From NCBI GenBank assembly GCA_037127255.1, contig JBANSL010000019.1:13043001-13107000 (forward strand): DNA of 64,000 nt, given 5' to 3'. Under the pieces are notes generated by a model. The model was given only the letters and a program-made list of their open reading frames with translations. It did not search any database and was not told the origin of the DNA. The translations under genes and the position numbers were made by a program. The stretch is from Persicaria tinctoria. Its lineage: Eukaryota > Streptophyta > Magnoliopsida > Caryophyllales > Polygonaceae. Positions 42,316-55,139 of the stretch are shown piece after piece. Positions within the stretch are counted from its first letter, which is position 1; each line of letters opens with the position of its first letter.

Positions 42316-44761
42316 TTGATTTTCTTCCTCATTATCTCCAAGTTTTGAGTTTTTTTTTATTCAGGTATGAGCCTATGAGGTATGTCCTATGACCAATTCT
42401 TTCTAAATTTCATGCTAGAACCTATATTTGTGCTGCATTCAAAAGAAAATGACTTTGGAGTAGAATTGTCTGTATTTCAGTGTTGACGTTTGGTTCTTCT
42501 GTGCTTTTTTGTGTAGAGGGTATGCCTATTGATACTGAGTAGAAGTTGGTTTATTTCAACGTTGAAAGTACTTACTTTCATAGCTAGAAATGAGATGGTG
42601 TTTGTTCAAAATAAAATAAAAATGTTGGTTTATTCACTTTATTAACTGAAAGTACTCTCCTTCCTGCTTTATATAAAAATGATGTGTTAATAAGTAACTT
42701 TATAAATAGAGTTTAATCATTTTATTATAGTGGATGGGTGAAAGATAATCAAAGATAGCAATAAGAAAGAAAATAGGTTCATTTTCCTCAACAAAATCCA
42801 TGGTTGAGGAACATGAACCTACTCAAAGATTACTTAATTATTTGGTTCTACTTGTTTGACATTTTTATGGTAGCCTTAGCTTTATTGCCACATCCAAGTC
42901 CTTTTTGTTACAAAGAACATGGATAAATGTCGAATTAAGGAACTGAAAGTAGTCTTTTTTTAAAAAAAAAAATTCAATTTTTTCTTTAGTTCATCAATAC
43001 TAAAAAAGGTAATAATCTCTCTGAGATTCATGATGTTAGTATGAGTTTGGGCTTTCTTCTTTCTAAGTTAGTACATGGCCCCAAAATTAATATTTATTTG
43101 TATCCACTTTCTATTAATTGATCATCTACTAGCTGCTCTAAATCTTTAATGATTGAAACAAATTATGTTCCCCTTTTTCGAAGTATTTTTAGATGTTCAA
43201 TGATATTTATATTTGATTTATTCTTTATCTTCTTTAAGGTATTCATCCCGACATAGCTGAATCTAAAGATGAATACTGGTCTTCACTTTTAATTTAAGTT
43301 TTTGACTTTCATTAGAGGTGAGAAGGATGGATATGATTACCATTGGATTGTTAAATAATCATTCTTGTACTCTTGTTTAATGCCTGAGCTAAAAAACTTA
43401 ACATTTTGATTCATCTATTTAGGGTGTGTTAATCATGGTATTACTAAAAGGTGTTATTCTATTTTCACTTTCAGCGAGGAGATCCTTTGAAGCATGCTTA
43501 AGAAGGGACTGACAACTCAACTCTCTGATTCGCTCTCGAAAGTAAAGAAAACTATATATAGTAGCAACAGATCATCACAAAGCATTGTCAGAGATCCTCC
43601 TTTATATGCATTTTCTGTCAAAAACGGTTAAGCTTCTGAATTTCTCATTAAAACTGTTAGTTAATTTGATATTCAGTGAGTCCGTTAGAAACTAATCCAA
43701 GAGGCATATAATATAGACTTGAATTTTCACGCCTTACACAAAAATAAGTTTGTTTTAATGCTAAGCTTGAATGATTTCAGCCCTGTAAAGTTTTCGGTGG
43801 ATTTTATTTGGGTTAGTTAATCAATAGACTCAAGGAGAAGCAGATGTCGTTTGAAATGGGAAATGTATTCACCAGTTGTTTCTTGATGCTTATTATCATC
43901 TTCACAGTCCATTGTAGTTTATTTTCTCAACTCTTGCTCTCACACCCTATACCCTATATATCAGGTGTGTACAATGCAATCTGCAAGCTATGTTGTTACT
44001 TATTAGTGATGGATGGAAAATGGTAGACGCTCAGATGGAAGCCGGGATGGTCATTATACGATCCTATGCCAAAAATTCACCTCCCACCACAATCCAAGGT
44101 TCAAAGGTAATGTTGTGATTGTACTTTAACTTATTTTCTTGATTTTATAATGTCCTGCAAATTTTTTGTTTTAGATACAGGTTTTTATAGGCCTACACTA
44201 ATTTCTTCCTCAATATCACTATTGATAATTTGATTGGAAAATAGAATAGGGGGAAATAAATTAATTAAGTAGAAAGCCCATAATGGTGGTGGCAAGCAGT
44301 AGCAGCTAGTAAAAATGTCGAAATTATACTATATTCCATGAATTTAGTCTCCAAATTTACAGTGAGGTTGAAAGTAGGTTAACTAATTAAAATAACAATA
44401 TTTTAACTATGTAACAATATGTATTTTTAAAAAAAAATTAACTTTATGAAGTTGAACTTTCAAAAACCAAAAAGTGTAAGCTAGCTTCACCCATTATATC
44501 TTCACTATCTATGGTATTGTATAAGAAATCGCTTTCGACTATTAACCCCTTTTTTACTTCCTTGCAACTAAAATGTACGAGTGTATACATTCTACTAATT
44601 AAGAATGAGATATATATGTCCTAGCCTATATATGCACGAGTGTATACATTTTGATGTTTGGAAAATGTTTGTTTCATGATCATCAGAACTTGATGTGTTG
44701 CAGTCAATGCAAAGACAAATCGAATTCCTATTGTTTGCCTTTAACATTTGAGAAATCGGAA

Positions 44762-44764
<3 letters not shown>

Positions 44765-44810
<46 letters not shown>
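44765..44810. repeat. (AT)n microsatellite
   Basis: About 23 AT units inside the CACTA element. The repetitive 'IYIYIY' frames here are artefacts. Confidence 0.95.
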
Positions 44811-44813
<3 letters not shown>

Positions 44814-44894
44814 TTATACTCTACAAATGGATTGTATATACTCTTGATTTGAAATTGTATTATTTTAGTTGTTCTGTAGATGCTAATGATCAAG

Positions 44895-44995
<101 letters not shown>

Positions 44996-45861
44996 AGTAT
45001 AAGTCTGCCAAATTCGGTGAACATTTGTTAAAATCACTATTATACATCTACCCCATCTTTTGAATTATTAAAAGCTTATCAACCAACCACCGGCATTAAT
45101 TAATTATTTAGTTCTAGGTTTTCTATTATAGCCTACGTCAAGTGCTCATCGCAAGGAGTCAATTGGAGAAGGATTATTTTTACTATCGGATGAGGAAGTT
45201 GACAAAAATCGACGAAGAAGAATCACATGGACATCTGAAAATGCTAAGAGCTTAAGCTTGGCACGTAAATACATGTTCTTGGTAATCTGAAACATCACAA
45301 GTATGTTACATATGCTCATTGTTCTCAATGAAGTGAGGATTATTCGATCGTATCCAAGTTGATGTTGATGAGTTGAATGTATTTTGGATTTGCACTTTTG
45401 TATATTGTAATGTAATGATATATTATTCAACTTGGTATTCAATGAATGCATTGTGGATTTGCACTTTTGATACACTAATCTACAAAATGAAAACACAGGT
45501 GCTGTATGGACAAATTTCAGAAATGGCAATGGCAAAAATGACGTCATAAAAGAATATTTGGTTGATTAAAAAGGTCGGGATTAATTTGCTACGGCAATTG
45601 CCGTCACAAAAAAGGAGGGAAATCTAATTTTTGGTGGGAAATGGTGAATTATTTTACGACGGCATAAGGGGTTGCAAAATATTGCAGCAAATTTGGAGCT
45701 GCATGTGCCGTCGCATAGCCGTCGCCAACCACTTTTTGCTACCTTAGAGCTAGCTACCCCTGTTTTGCCGTCGCATAGCCGTCGCTAATGCCTATTTGCA
45801 ACGGCAATCTGACCTTTTGCGACGGTTTTTAGCCGTTTCTAATTCAATTTTTTTTGTAGTG

Positions 45862-46941
45862 ATTCCAAGCAAGGAACCGTACGTTTATGGTCGTTTGAAA
45901 TTGAAGAGGCCATTGATATCTCTTCTTACTACATAGGCGACCAAAGATGTTCGTCAGTTTAGTGTTAAGGTGACCAAATATAAGATTCAAGCGACGGCTG
46001 GTGTTGTCGCTTGATATTAAGGTGACCGACTTTGTTAGCTTGAGTGTTGATGAGACCACTATGTTTATCGCTTGAGCCTTGAGTGTTTGTAAATATAAGT
46101 ATATAAAATACAAATATAAATTTTAAAGTTTTTATCAAAGTAAAATTATACCCAAATAATTTTATGGTGCAATATATTGATCATCTTGTGTTGCACCGTG
46201 TGGTATGTTAATGTGTCTTGAATCATCGTTGATCGGCGACATATCGGGGGGTCCGGGGGCTAGGGGGCAGTGTCACTCCGTTTTTACGGTATGTGATGTT
46301 TATTGTAAACGGACTTATCGTCTGTCTATTTTGGACTTTCAGCACATTATCTGTTTAGGGTTTCATGAGTCTCTTCATATATATACTCATGAAACGCCGA
46401 CCCCTTGCAACCCTAATATGTTAATCTGTTTTTCCTCTCTTCTATTACAAAACTAGTTCTCTGCATGTGGACGTAGGCAACACACCATTGCTGAACCACG
46501 TAAATCTCTGTCTATCCAAATGTCATTTTTCCATCCAAGCTCTATACCTATATATTATTACATACCTCAATGCTCATATGCTATTCGATCCATATCCAGG
46601 CTATATTCTTGGAATCACGTACACAGGGCCGGTCATGGGCATGTGCAGAGTGGGCGATTGCCTAAGGCCTCCGATTTTAAGGGGCCTCATTTATGTAATT
46701 TTACTATATAATAAAAGGATTTGTAGAATTTCACAAATGCTTCGTGCCAAAGTGGTTTTTGAAAGAATAAAGCGTGTATTTTTGCTGGCAGTCCGAGTTC
46801 GAAACCCAGCAGGTGCTTCTGTGCATTTTAACCTCTCTTTTTATCTCACTTTCTCAATTCAATATTCAATGCATAGCCATTAATACGTACTTGGTAGAAA
46901 TGCTATTGACTTTTCATCTTCCTTTTTGTTTCTCATTAATA
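45862..46941. other. repeat remnant and hAT-like end, no gene
   Basis: 45865-46090 continues the GGCGAC-rich repeat split by the CACTA element. At 46622 'CAGGGCCGGTCATGGGCATG' resembles the hAT end at 6077, followed by 'GCCTAAGGCCTCCG' and, near 46795, a B-box-like GAGTTCGAAAC. No matching right end is visible, so it is left unclassified. Confidence 0.4.
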
Positions 46942-47198
46942 CTCTCTTCGTCTCGAAAAACAAGTCGTTTTAGCAATGTGCACTAATTTTAATAAAACAC
47001 TCACCTATCAATCAACATCATCTTTCCACTAATTTTTTTCCTTTAAATTTTATTATTTTTAAATACCCAATATATTTTTTAACCAATCAAACTCTTTAAA
47101 AAAGTCAACAACACAAAACCCAATACAAATCATTATTATCCTCCTACCTAGAAAACCTAAAACGAGTATTTTAATACAACTCAACTAGTCTAAGGGAG
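46942..47198. mobile_element. Stowaway-like MITE
   Basis: TA target duplication at 46940-46941 and 47199-47200. Ends CTCTCTTCGTCTCG against the reverse of '..GTCTAAGGGAG', of the CTCCCTCCGT type. 257 bp, AT-rich, no coding capacity. Confidence 0.7.
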
Positions 47199-47486
47199 TA
47201 CTACCTAATAATTACTGTATGTGTTTTTTTTTTATCAAATTACAAACGTCCATTAGTCATTTAACTTATTGAAAGTAAAAAAATACATACCATTTATCTT
47301 TTAGTTTTTTTTTAATGTTATTTCATTATGGAACATTTTTAATTTTATTATATGGACATCGACTACAAAAATTTCATATGCTCGATAACTATGTTTTCTT
47401 ATTTTAATCATTAAGAAGTATATTATATTGGAGAATTTAATTGAATAACTTTGGACTATTTTTAACTAAATGTTTTGAGAAATCTG

Positions 47487-47626
47487 TAGACCTGATACAT
47501 GAGCCGAGTAGCTCGGGATCGACTCGGGCTCGGCTCAGTAAAAGCTCGACTCGGGATCGCTCGAATGTATATATGAGCCGAGTTCGAGCCTATACCTGAA
47601 CTCGATTCGAGCTCGAGCTCGAGCTC

Positions 47627-47713
<87 letters not shown>

Positions 47714-49055
47714 AGCCTAGGGTTTGTGTAACCCTTCCACTAGTCCCCAGCCCGCCTCCATCCAATATCTCTCATCTCTCACTCTCTCAATCTCGCTCGG
47801 CCTCTCGTGACCTCTCCTCCCTCCCATAGTCTCGTCGTCTGAGTCGTCTCTCAGTCTCCGGCCGATCGCCGGCGCCGCTCGCCAAGTTTCTCCTCTGGTC
47901 ACCGCCTCTCTAATCTCCCAAGTCTGCTTTCATCTCTCTGCTCGGTAGGTTAGGGACCTCCATTGTCGATCTCGAGCTCGAACCTCTTCTGTGTCTCTGC
48001 TCTATCTCTCTTTTGCTGCTCCGCTCTTCTTTCCGCTCTCCGCTCTCATCCCGTCGGTCTCCCTGCTCCACTTTTCTCTTCGCTCTCCGCCCTCATCTCT
48101 CTAATCTCTCTCGCTTCTCATCTTTCCGCTCCTCCACTTACAGATCTGGTCTCGAATCGTCGGCGCTCAATCTTGCTTCTTCTTGAAATCCAGTGCATAG
48201 ATGAAGTAGATCGGTCAAGCCGTCAACCGTCGTCCGTCCGGCGGTGCTGCCTCTGTCCGGCAGTGCGCCCTATTCGTTGTTGCTCTCGTTTGTTTTGTAT
48301 CCGGCGGTGCGCCCTATTTGGATTTTCGACTCCATTTACAGAATCTGATAGCTTTGTGTTTCCCTTTCAGATCTGTTTTGGTAGCTTTGTTGGCTACGAA
48401 TCTGATGAGTTTGTTGTTGATTAATGAGTTTGTTTTGCTTCATCTTACCAGTTTATTGTATAAAGAAACAAAGAGTTGAGCTGCTGCTGTAATGGTGTTG
48501 CTGCTGTAATGGCGCTGCTGGTGTAATGCTGCTGCTGTGATGTTGTTGTAATGCTGCGTTAATTTCACTTGGCTACTTCGTTAATTTCACTTTGAATGTT
48601 GAATTGTTGATGTATGTTTTAATATAGTGTTGCTTGAATGTTGATGTTAATTTCACTTTGAATGTTGAATTGTTGATGTATGTTTTAATATAGTGTTGCT
48701 TGAATGTTGAACTTTAATCTTGCTTCAGTGTTGAATTGTTGAAATATGTTTGGAATGTTGCTGATGTAATGCTTCTTGAATGTTGTAATTTAATCTTAGA
48801 ATTTAATATTGCAGCTTGAATATTCAAGTCATAACGAGCTCGTCGAGCCCGAGTTCGAGCTCGTAACGATCCCAATCGAGCTTATCGAGCTCGAGCTCGA
48901 GTTCGGGCTCGAGGACAAACGAGCTCATCGAGCCGAGCTCGAGTTCCACACCAAGCTCGCGAGCCGAGCTTGAGCACATATATATACTCGAATAGAATTT
49001 GAGCTCGAGCTTGACCAGCTAGTACTCGAGCTCGTAGGCTCGTATATCAGGCCTA
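47487..49055. mobile_element. hAT-like element with GAGCTCGAGCTC subterminal repeats
   Basis: Ends TAGACCTGATACATGAGCC and, in reverse, TAGGCCTGATATACGAGCC. Flanks GAAATCTG (47479-47486) and GGAATCTG (49056-49063) match at 7 of 8 bases, fitting an 8-bp hAT duplication. Both subterminal zones are dense in palindromic GAGCTCGAGCTCG motifs (47500-47625 and 48835-49045). The interior has (TA)n at 47627-47710, a CT-rich gene-like stretch (47740-48420, no recognised product) and a 70-bp duplication at 48570-48710. Confidence 0.75.
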
Positions 49056-49582
49056 GGAATCTGTATATTATTAGGAAAAAATTAGTGAATCGTGTATAAA
49101 AATTATTCAAATAAATTTAAATGTGTGGTAACTAAATTATTTTTAATATAAACTTAATATAGCACAAGACTGATAAGAATAGCTTAGTAGTTACTTCGTA
49201 GTACTTTGGATTAGATAACTTTAATTAAAAAATTTATGGGCGGTTTTCTAAAATGTATCCTATTTTAAGGATAATTTTTTGTAATTTATCCTAAATGAAA
49301 AAAACTAATAAAGAAATTTTAACATGAGATATTATTAAATTTCAAAAATTATATATAAAATTTATTATTAATAAATTTATGTACCGGGCCTCCAAATTTG
49401 ATTGGACGGCCTGCACGTACATGAGCTAAAAAAAATTGTACTAGTGATAGTTGAGCTTAATTTTTTTTTGTAAAAGAAAAACGATGTATATTTTTCTGTA
49501 TATATGTATGTCAAACATCGATCGAAAACTTATAAATGCGTTTCAAACATAATTTGCAGAGAGCGCCCGAGCTCGGCATGGA
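49056..49582. other. 3' flank of the PDZ-like gene
   Basis: AT-rich spacer without recognisable features; the downstream end probably includes the 3' UTR of the gene at 49583. Confidence 0.45.
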
Positions 49583-52500
49583 TTATGCCCAACTATCTGT
49601 ACACTGAAAATGGTCAAATCTAAACGACGACGCATCACCTCCCGCACCGCTTCTTTCGAGTACTCTTACCTGCACAGCGTCGTCGTCGTCGTCATCGCCA
49701 TCCTCATCGCTCACCTGACCCTGCGCACGCTTATTACCTTCTTTCCCTTGCAACAACACCGGCTCATAACAACCAATGTTGTCGTAGTCGTCGACATCAT
49801 GTCTACTTTGCAATTGCACCGGTGGAGTTGGGGCAGCTGCGGCGGGCGTAGTTATAGTTGGAAGAGGAGTGGTGGTCAAGGGTGGGCCCCACATGAAAAC
49901 GTGGATCAGCAGAGGCACGCCGGCGTGACGATGGAGGGACAGCTTCTGGCTCAAAGACACCGTGTCGAAGCACCGGATCTCGCCGGAAGACGAGACGAGC
50001 CATGGAAGCACCTGCTGGTTATTGATCCTTGAGATGACTAGCAGCTTGCCGGCATCTCTTGCTTCCTTGTGTAGATCGGTTAGTCCCGACCTCGACGATG
50101 GCCCGTCTACGTCTCCCTCTATCACCGATATTATGTATATGAAGCCCTGCACGTCGTCGTCCACAATCATATACTACGTATCATTTAATTTACACTAGTT
50201 ATTACATTATGAATTAATATGTGTATATGACATGTATGTACTGTATAATTGTATGTGTAAAAGGACCTTAAATTTTTAGGGACCTCAATTTTTTTAAAAT
50301 TATATATATAATTAATATAAATAAAAAAGAAAGAAAGAAATAATAAATGATTTCTTAGCTGATTTGATAGACAATTAATGTTTTCTCCACCGGAAGTTTG
50401 CATCTATGAAAATATCTCTTTTATTAATAAATTTGCTGGTTTAGATTTTTTTTCCCTTTCAGTTGGTAAGGTCTCAGCATGTAAATTTCACAAAGTTTTA
50501 AAAAGCAACGGACTAGTCCTGTGTATATGCAACGTACGTACCTCTTCCGTGCGGCTAATGGCAAACCCGAGCTTCGTATCACCCTCATGTATGTCGACGG
50601 TCACCCTGTACTCCTCCGCAAGGGAGGAATACCAAAGACGGACTGCTCGAACCATACCGATATCAACGCCATGGTAGTCCTCAAACCCGTACAAGCTTGT
50701 ATTCGCGACATTCGGTAGATCAGATATAGACTTGATATTAGCTATGCTTGAACTGCTCTCTCCGGACAACTATATGTCGAGAGAATGAAATGTGAAGAGA
50801 CCAGAAGAGAGTCAAACATTGATAAAATGAACAAAGAAGCCTTAGCATATAAGCTAGTGAGTTACTCCTCATGTTGCCAATTGGTTTTAGGATGGAACCC
50901 CGCTCGGCTTATCTGCTAGGCTATTAGAGCATTGACGCACGTGTGCACACGACCGTTATCCCGAGTCCTAATGGACCTCAGTACTATACATACATATAAT
51001 TTTAATTTGCTGATTTTAACTTTTATATATATATATATATATATATAGAATAACTTTCCTATGAGGACACTTCTTACCATGTAACGAAGGGAGGATTGTG
51101 AGTCATTAGATTTCTTTACATCAAAGGTCCACAATTAAACAATGCAAATAGAAAAAGAAGAATAAAAAGAAGCGGTTTTCTTTTAATAACAAAAACAGTT
51201 ATTTTTTTTAGAACAAAAGAATCTTCTACGTACAGTAACTTTTTTGTTTTAGTTTCTTATTATTCCTTACCATTTGTATATGGCGATGTTATGAATTTCT
51301 TGAATTTGCAACAACTATTGGAATTTTAATAGAATTAAAAGTCGACTTGAGCATATTCTTTCATATTGACCAAAGGAAAAACCCATGAATATTTTGTTTG
51401 TTAGGAATGAATATTTAGAATATAAAATGTGAATATTTGACCTAATAAAATTGAACACTTGTTTCTTTAAAAAGGAATAGCAACAAAAATATCAAATGGA
51501 AAACATATGAATATTTTATTTATTAGAAATTAATATTTATAATGCAAAATGTGAATATTTAACCTATTAAAATTTAATACTTGTTTCTTTAAAAAGGAAT
51601 AACAAAAAAAAATATCAATTGATATTGAATGGAAACATATGAATATTTTGTTTATTAGAAGTGAATATTTAACATACAAAATGTGAATATTTAACCCATT
51701 AAACTTGAACACTAGTTTCTTAAAAAAAAAAAAGTAAAATAGGGTAATTATTAAATTTGTATAGGAATATGAAGAAATATCAATGGGGGAATTTGGCTCA
51801 TATACATCGACTAGTTATTAAAAAAATTTGCTAATAGTCCGACCAAAAAAAAAAAAAGTTAGTTTTTTTTTTTTTTTTTTACTTTATTAGTATATTTTTT
51901 AGGTTTTTTTTCTCAACCATCCATTTTTTTTAATCTAAAGACCTACAATTGTCCTCCCGTTTCATAGTAAGAGGTGTGTGTGTGAGAAAAGAAATTGTAC
52001 ATACCTTTGTAAGAAGGGACTCGGTCTGGATGTTGGAGAAGGCGATGGGGACGCCGGAGGCCTGAGAGGCAATGAGCCAGGCATTGGCGCGAGCAAGGGT
52101 GTGGTCGATGTCGTGGTAGCGAGAGTCACGGGAATGGGAGGAGGCCTTGGGAAAGAAGAGGATGGAGAGGAAGGAGGAGGAATTAGGGGGCTTCAACAAA
52201 GCAATCATCCTCCTCTCCCAGGGGTAGTTTACATACCCATCTTTCAGCTCTGCCGTGTATAGCGCTTCGTGTACCTTTGTGTTCCTTGTTGCTGTCACGT
52301 TTTTAAATTAACTTTTCACTTTTCGTTACATATATTATACGTAGTATATATTTAATATATATATATATATATATATTTATGTCATTTCTCTCATTTATTG
52401 GTCGTTTAATCAACATACTATATATATAAATATGTCACTAAAAATGATAGGCATTATATATGGAAGTTTTCTCCTAAAAATTAAAGATTTCAAACATTAG

Positions 52501-54344
52501 GGTACCTTGATAGAATTATAACCCTTGCTTGAGTCCCAATTAATGGACTTCAATACTACCTCCGATCCAAAATATATATATGTCGTTTGACTTTTCACCA
52601 CGTATTTTAAGAAGGTAAAATTATACTATAAAATATCAACTTTTTTTAAATTGTTTTTTACAACTTAATATTTGTTGATTAAAATGTAAAAAAATAATAT
52701 AAAAAAAGTTAATATATTATATAGTTTTTAGCTCTTTAAAATACTTGTTAAAAAGTCAAACGACATGTATTTTGGATCAGAGGGAGTATGATATTATTGG
52801 AGTTGAGTTATGAGTTATAACAACCTGACTCCCATTGTTAAAGACTCCATTTGACAAAAACAAGCCATTTATAGAAATTTTTATTTTAATAGTAAAGTTT
52901 TAAATGGGGTAAAGATGATATTTTAATTAGCTTTTAAAATTGAATATTTAATAACTATTCAACTCAAACTTTTTAGAATTTTTTTATTTTTCATCGGCTA
53001 GTTTGTATCAGCAACCTTATCAAATAAAATTATCAAAAACATTAATAGCTTGTGAACAATTGAATTTAACAATCCATTGATCAACTTTACCTATGGGTTA
53101 CCAAACTTACCCTAATACATCAAACCTCTTTAGCCTAATTTTTGCCCTAGTAATTATCAAACATCAATTATTAGTATTAAATATTAAATTGTGAAAAAAA
53201 ATTAATTAAAATAAATGAGATTTTATACAGTACTTCTACAGCCATGAAAGTCAAAAATCTTTTGGCATGGTAACGTTAATTTGACATTGACAATAAATGT
53301 GTCTCAAACAAATATAGATTGAAAAGATATATATTTTGTTATAAATTTGATCTTAATTATAAGCGCGGGGCCACCTCAAATAGCTAATGCCAAACCTAGT
53401 ACGGACTATTAAATTTATACCAAGTTAAAAAATCATCTAATCATTCTACCAAAAAATATCATCCAATCATTCTAATTTCCCAAAGGAATATTCTCACGAA
53501 ATCCGAAATTAAAATTCGGGTGATTAGATAAACTAAAATTTTCTCATAGTGTAATTTATTAGCAACATTTAATTTAATAGTTAAATTATTATTTTTATCT
53601 ATTATTTTATTTTTGCAAAAATGAAGCTGACTGAGCGGACCCAACCCGCCATTGAGTCCGTGTCTGCCTACCTCCGATCAAACGGGATTAAAAAGAAAAA
53701 AAAAAAAAAAGAAAGAGATTCTCTACCCATGAAAAAATGAAAGGGTTTGAATTCCATAGAGTTACAAGAGATCAATGAAAGAGCTCATTAATTAATTCTG
53801 TTGTGAAGCTGTGATTAGTAAGCTGGATTTGCTTTGATCGAAGAGAATGATCGGAGATATATAACTAACCTTGCAATTGGAAGCACTCGGCCTCCGTCCG
53901 GTCGAAGAATCTGACGGCGTACTGTGGATGGTGAACCCCTCTCAGCACGTACTGCGTCTTCCCTCCCGACCCGCTCTCCGCTATAAACGCCTGCATCTGC
54001 CCCGTCCCCCCGCCGCCGCCCGATCTCCGAACTCTTACCGTTATCGACACCTGCCTATCCCGGAAGCATCGCCTCAGGAGCTTCTGGACGCCCGGGGTTC
54101 CGTCCTTGAACGGAGACCGATGGAGCTGGTTCCCGATCTGGATCTCCTCCACGATGTCCCCCGTGAGCAGGACGCCGCTCCATTCGTTGGCGTCGAAGGA
54201 CGACGACGAACAAGTGCCGCCGCTTATGCACTCCACCGCCAGCACCGTGGCGTTCCTGGAGGAAGACCCCGGCGATGAGGAGGAGGAGGATGCGGTTGAC
54301 TCTGAGAAGGAACGGTTCAACTCCGTCGACTTCTTCTTGAACAT
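49583..54344 (-). CDS. conserved plant protein of unknown function with PDZ-like segment
   Basis: Exons on minus: 53870-54344, 52005-52291, 50542-50769, 49583-50146. All GT-AG, phases agree, 517 residues. ATG chosen at 54344 (MFKKKSTELNRSFSES); a further-upstream in-frame TTG is not a plausible start. Residues 1-35 are Ser-rich. Then come conserved-looking blocks 'GDIVEEIQIGNQLHRSPF', 'QVSITVRVRR', 'KTQYVLRGVHHPQYAVRFFD' and, across exons 3-4, 'DTKLGFAISRTEEGFIYI', which resembles a PDZ carboxylate-binding loop. The last ~95 residues are Pro/Thr- then Asp-rich and probably disordered. No signal peptide or membrane span. I recognise it as a plant-wide family without a known role, but cannot name it. 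No lesion, so likely functional. Confidence 0.85.
51023..51047. repeat. (TA)n microsatellite in intron
   Basis: About 12 TA units at the left border of the intronic element 51048-51985. Confidence 0.9.
51048..51985. mobile_element. TIR element in intron 2 of the PDZ-like gene
   Basis: The left end 'CTATGAGGACACTTCTTACC' and 'GAAGGGAGGATTGTGAGTC' is mirrored at 51925-51985 ('GACCTACAATTGTCCTCCCG', 'TTTCATAGTAAGAGGTGTG'). It borders a (TA)n tract, like elements A-C. The interior has three tandem copies (51384, 51507, 51637) of a 123-130 bp unit starting ATGAATATTTTGTTTATTAG. Confidence 0.65.
52556..52786. mobile_element. Stowaway MITE in intron 1 of the PDZ-like gene
   Basis: TA duplication at 52554-52555 and 52787-52788. 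Ends CTACCTCCGATCCAAAA and, reversed, CTCCCTCTGATCCAAAA. 231 bp, with inner 'GTCGTTTGACTTTT' mirrored by 'AAAAGTCAAACGAC'. Confidence 0.85.
52840..53115. repeat. MITE-like repeat related to the 8.7-12.1 kb element
   Basis: 'CATCGGCTAGTTTGTATCAGC' and 'TATGGGTTACCAAACTTACC' match interior and terminal phrases of the element 8677-12105. It lies in intron 1 of the PDZ-like gene. Confidence 0.45.
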
Positions 54345-54463
54345 GTTCGATCTAGTCTCAATCAAATCGAATGATTTTAATTAAAATTTGATGCTTGAAA
54401 TTGAATTAAATGTGGAATATATGTGCAATTAATCAAGTCAGAGGGTTTTCAGACGGAGAGGAC

Positions 54464-54469
54464 TTATAA
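54464..54469 (-). promoter_or_regulatory. possible TATA box of the PDZ-like gene
   Basis: TTATAA on minus, about 120 bp upstream of the ATG at 54344. Weak motif, position plausible. Confidence 0.3.
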
Positions 54470-54633
54470 TTTGTTTAGGGAGTGGGTAGTTATAGAGATG
54501 GAGGAGAGCGTGGGAGTCGGTCGTTACTCGTTACGTACAATACAGAACAGAGAGATGGTGGAAGGTCAAAGGTCAACGGTAAACGTGGGTTAGCGCGCAA
54601 CTAGGCCAGGCCCGCATGACAGCTGTGTTAACC

Positions 54634-55003
54634 CAGTGTAGATCCCCTTAACGCTAGGGTAACACTCGATGTTACACTTAATTATTTCGGTTATAAATTT
54701 ACATTAAATATTTTTATAAAAATTATATTTATATTCTATACACTTATATTAACATATTCATAAAATTTTATTATGAAAAAATGTTATTAAAAATTATAAA
54801 TAATTAAAAGATTGATTATTTTGGAAAATATTTTTTTATCTTACTAAAACATATATTTTAATAATAAAAATTTATAAACATGTTAATATACGTGTCTATA
54901 ATATAAATATAATTTTTAAAAAATTTTAATGTTAATTTATAACCGGAATAATGAGGTGTAACACCGAATGTAACACAGAAAGTGTTACAGGGGATCCAAA
55001 TGG
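54634..55003. mobile_element. MULE-type MITE, 9-bp TSD
   Basis: GTGTTAACC flanks it (54625-54633 and 55004-55012). Ends CAGTGTAGATCCCCTTAAC and, reversed, CCATTTGGATCCCCTGTAAC. Inverted arms of about 80 bp, both passing through 'CGGTTATAAATT'. It sits about 290 bp upstream of the PDZ-like gene's ATG. Confidence 0.75.
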
Positions 55004-55139
55004 GTGTTAACCACATTTTCCCCCCTCGCTCTTGCTATATAGGTTGGAACTTTGGAGATTGAAAATATAAACTATTGTATAACTTTTGAGGTTGTCTTGA
55101 TTGGTTAAACTATTATTTTATTATTATTATTATATAATA

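Noticed and set aside
49610..50198. Plus-strand frames opposite exon 4 of the PDZ-like gene
   Set aside because: Shadows of a real exon with matched splice sites on minus.
54345..54365. Start of the PDZ-like gene seven codons upstream (IETRSN)
   Set aside because: That codon is TTG; the first ATG in frame is at 54344 and gives a sensible start.
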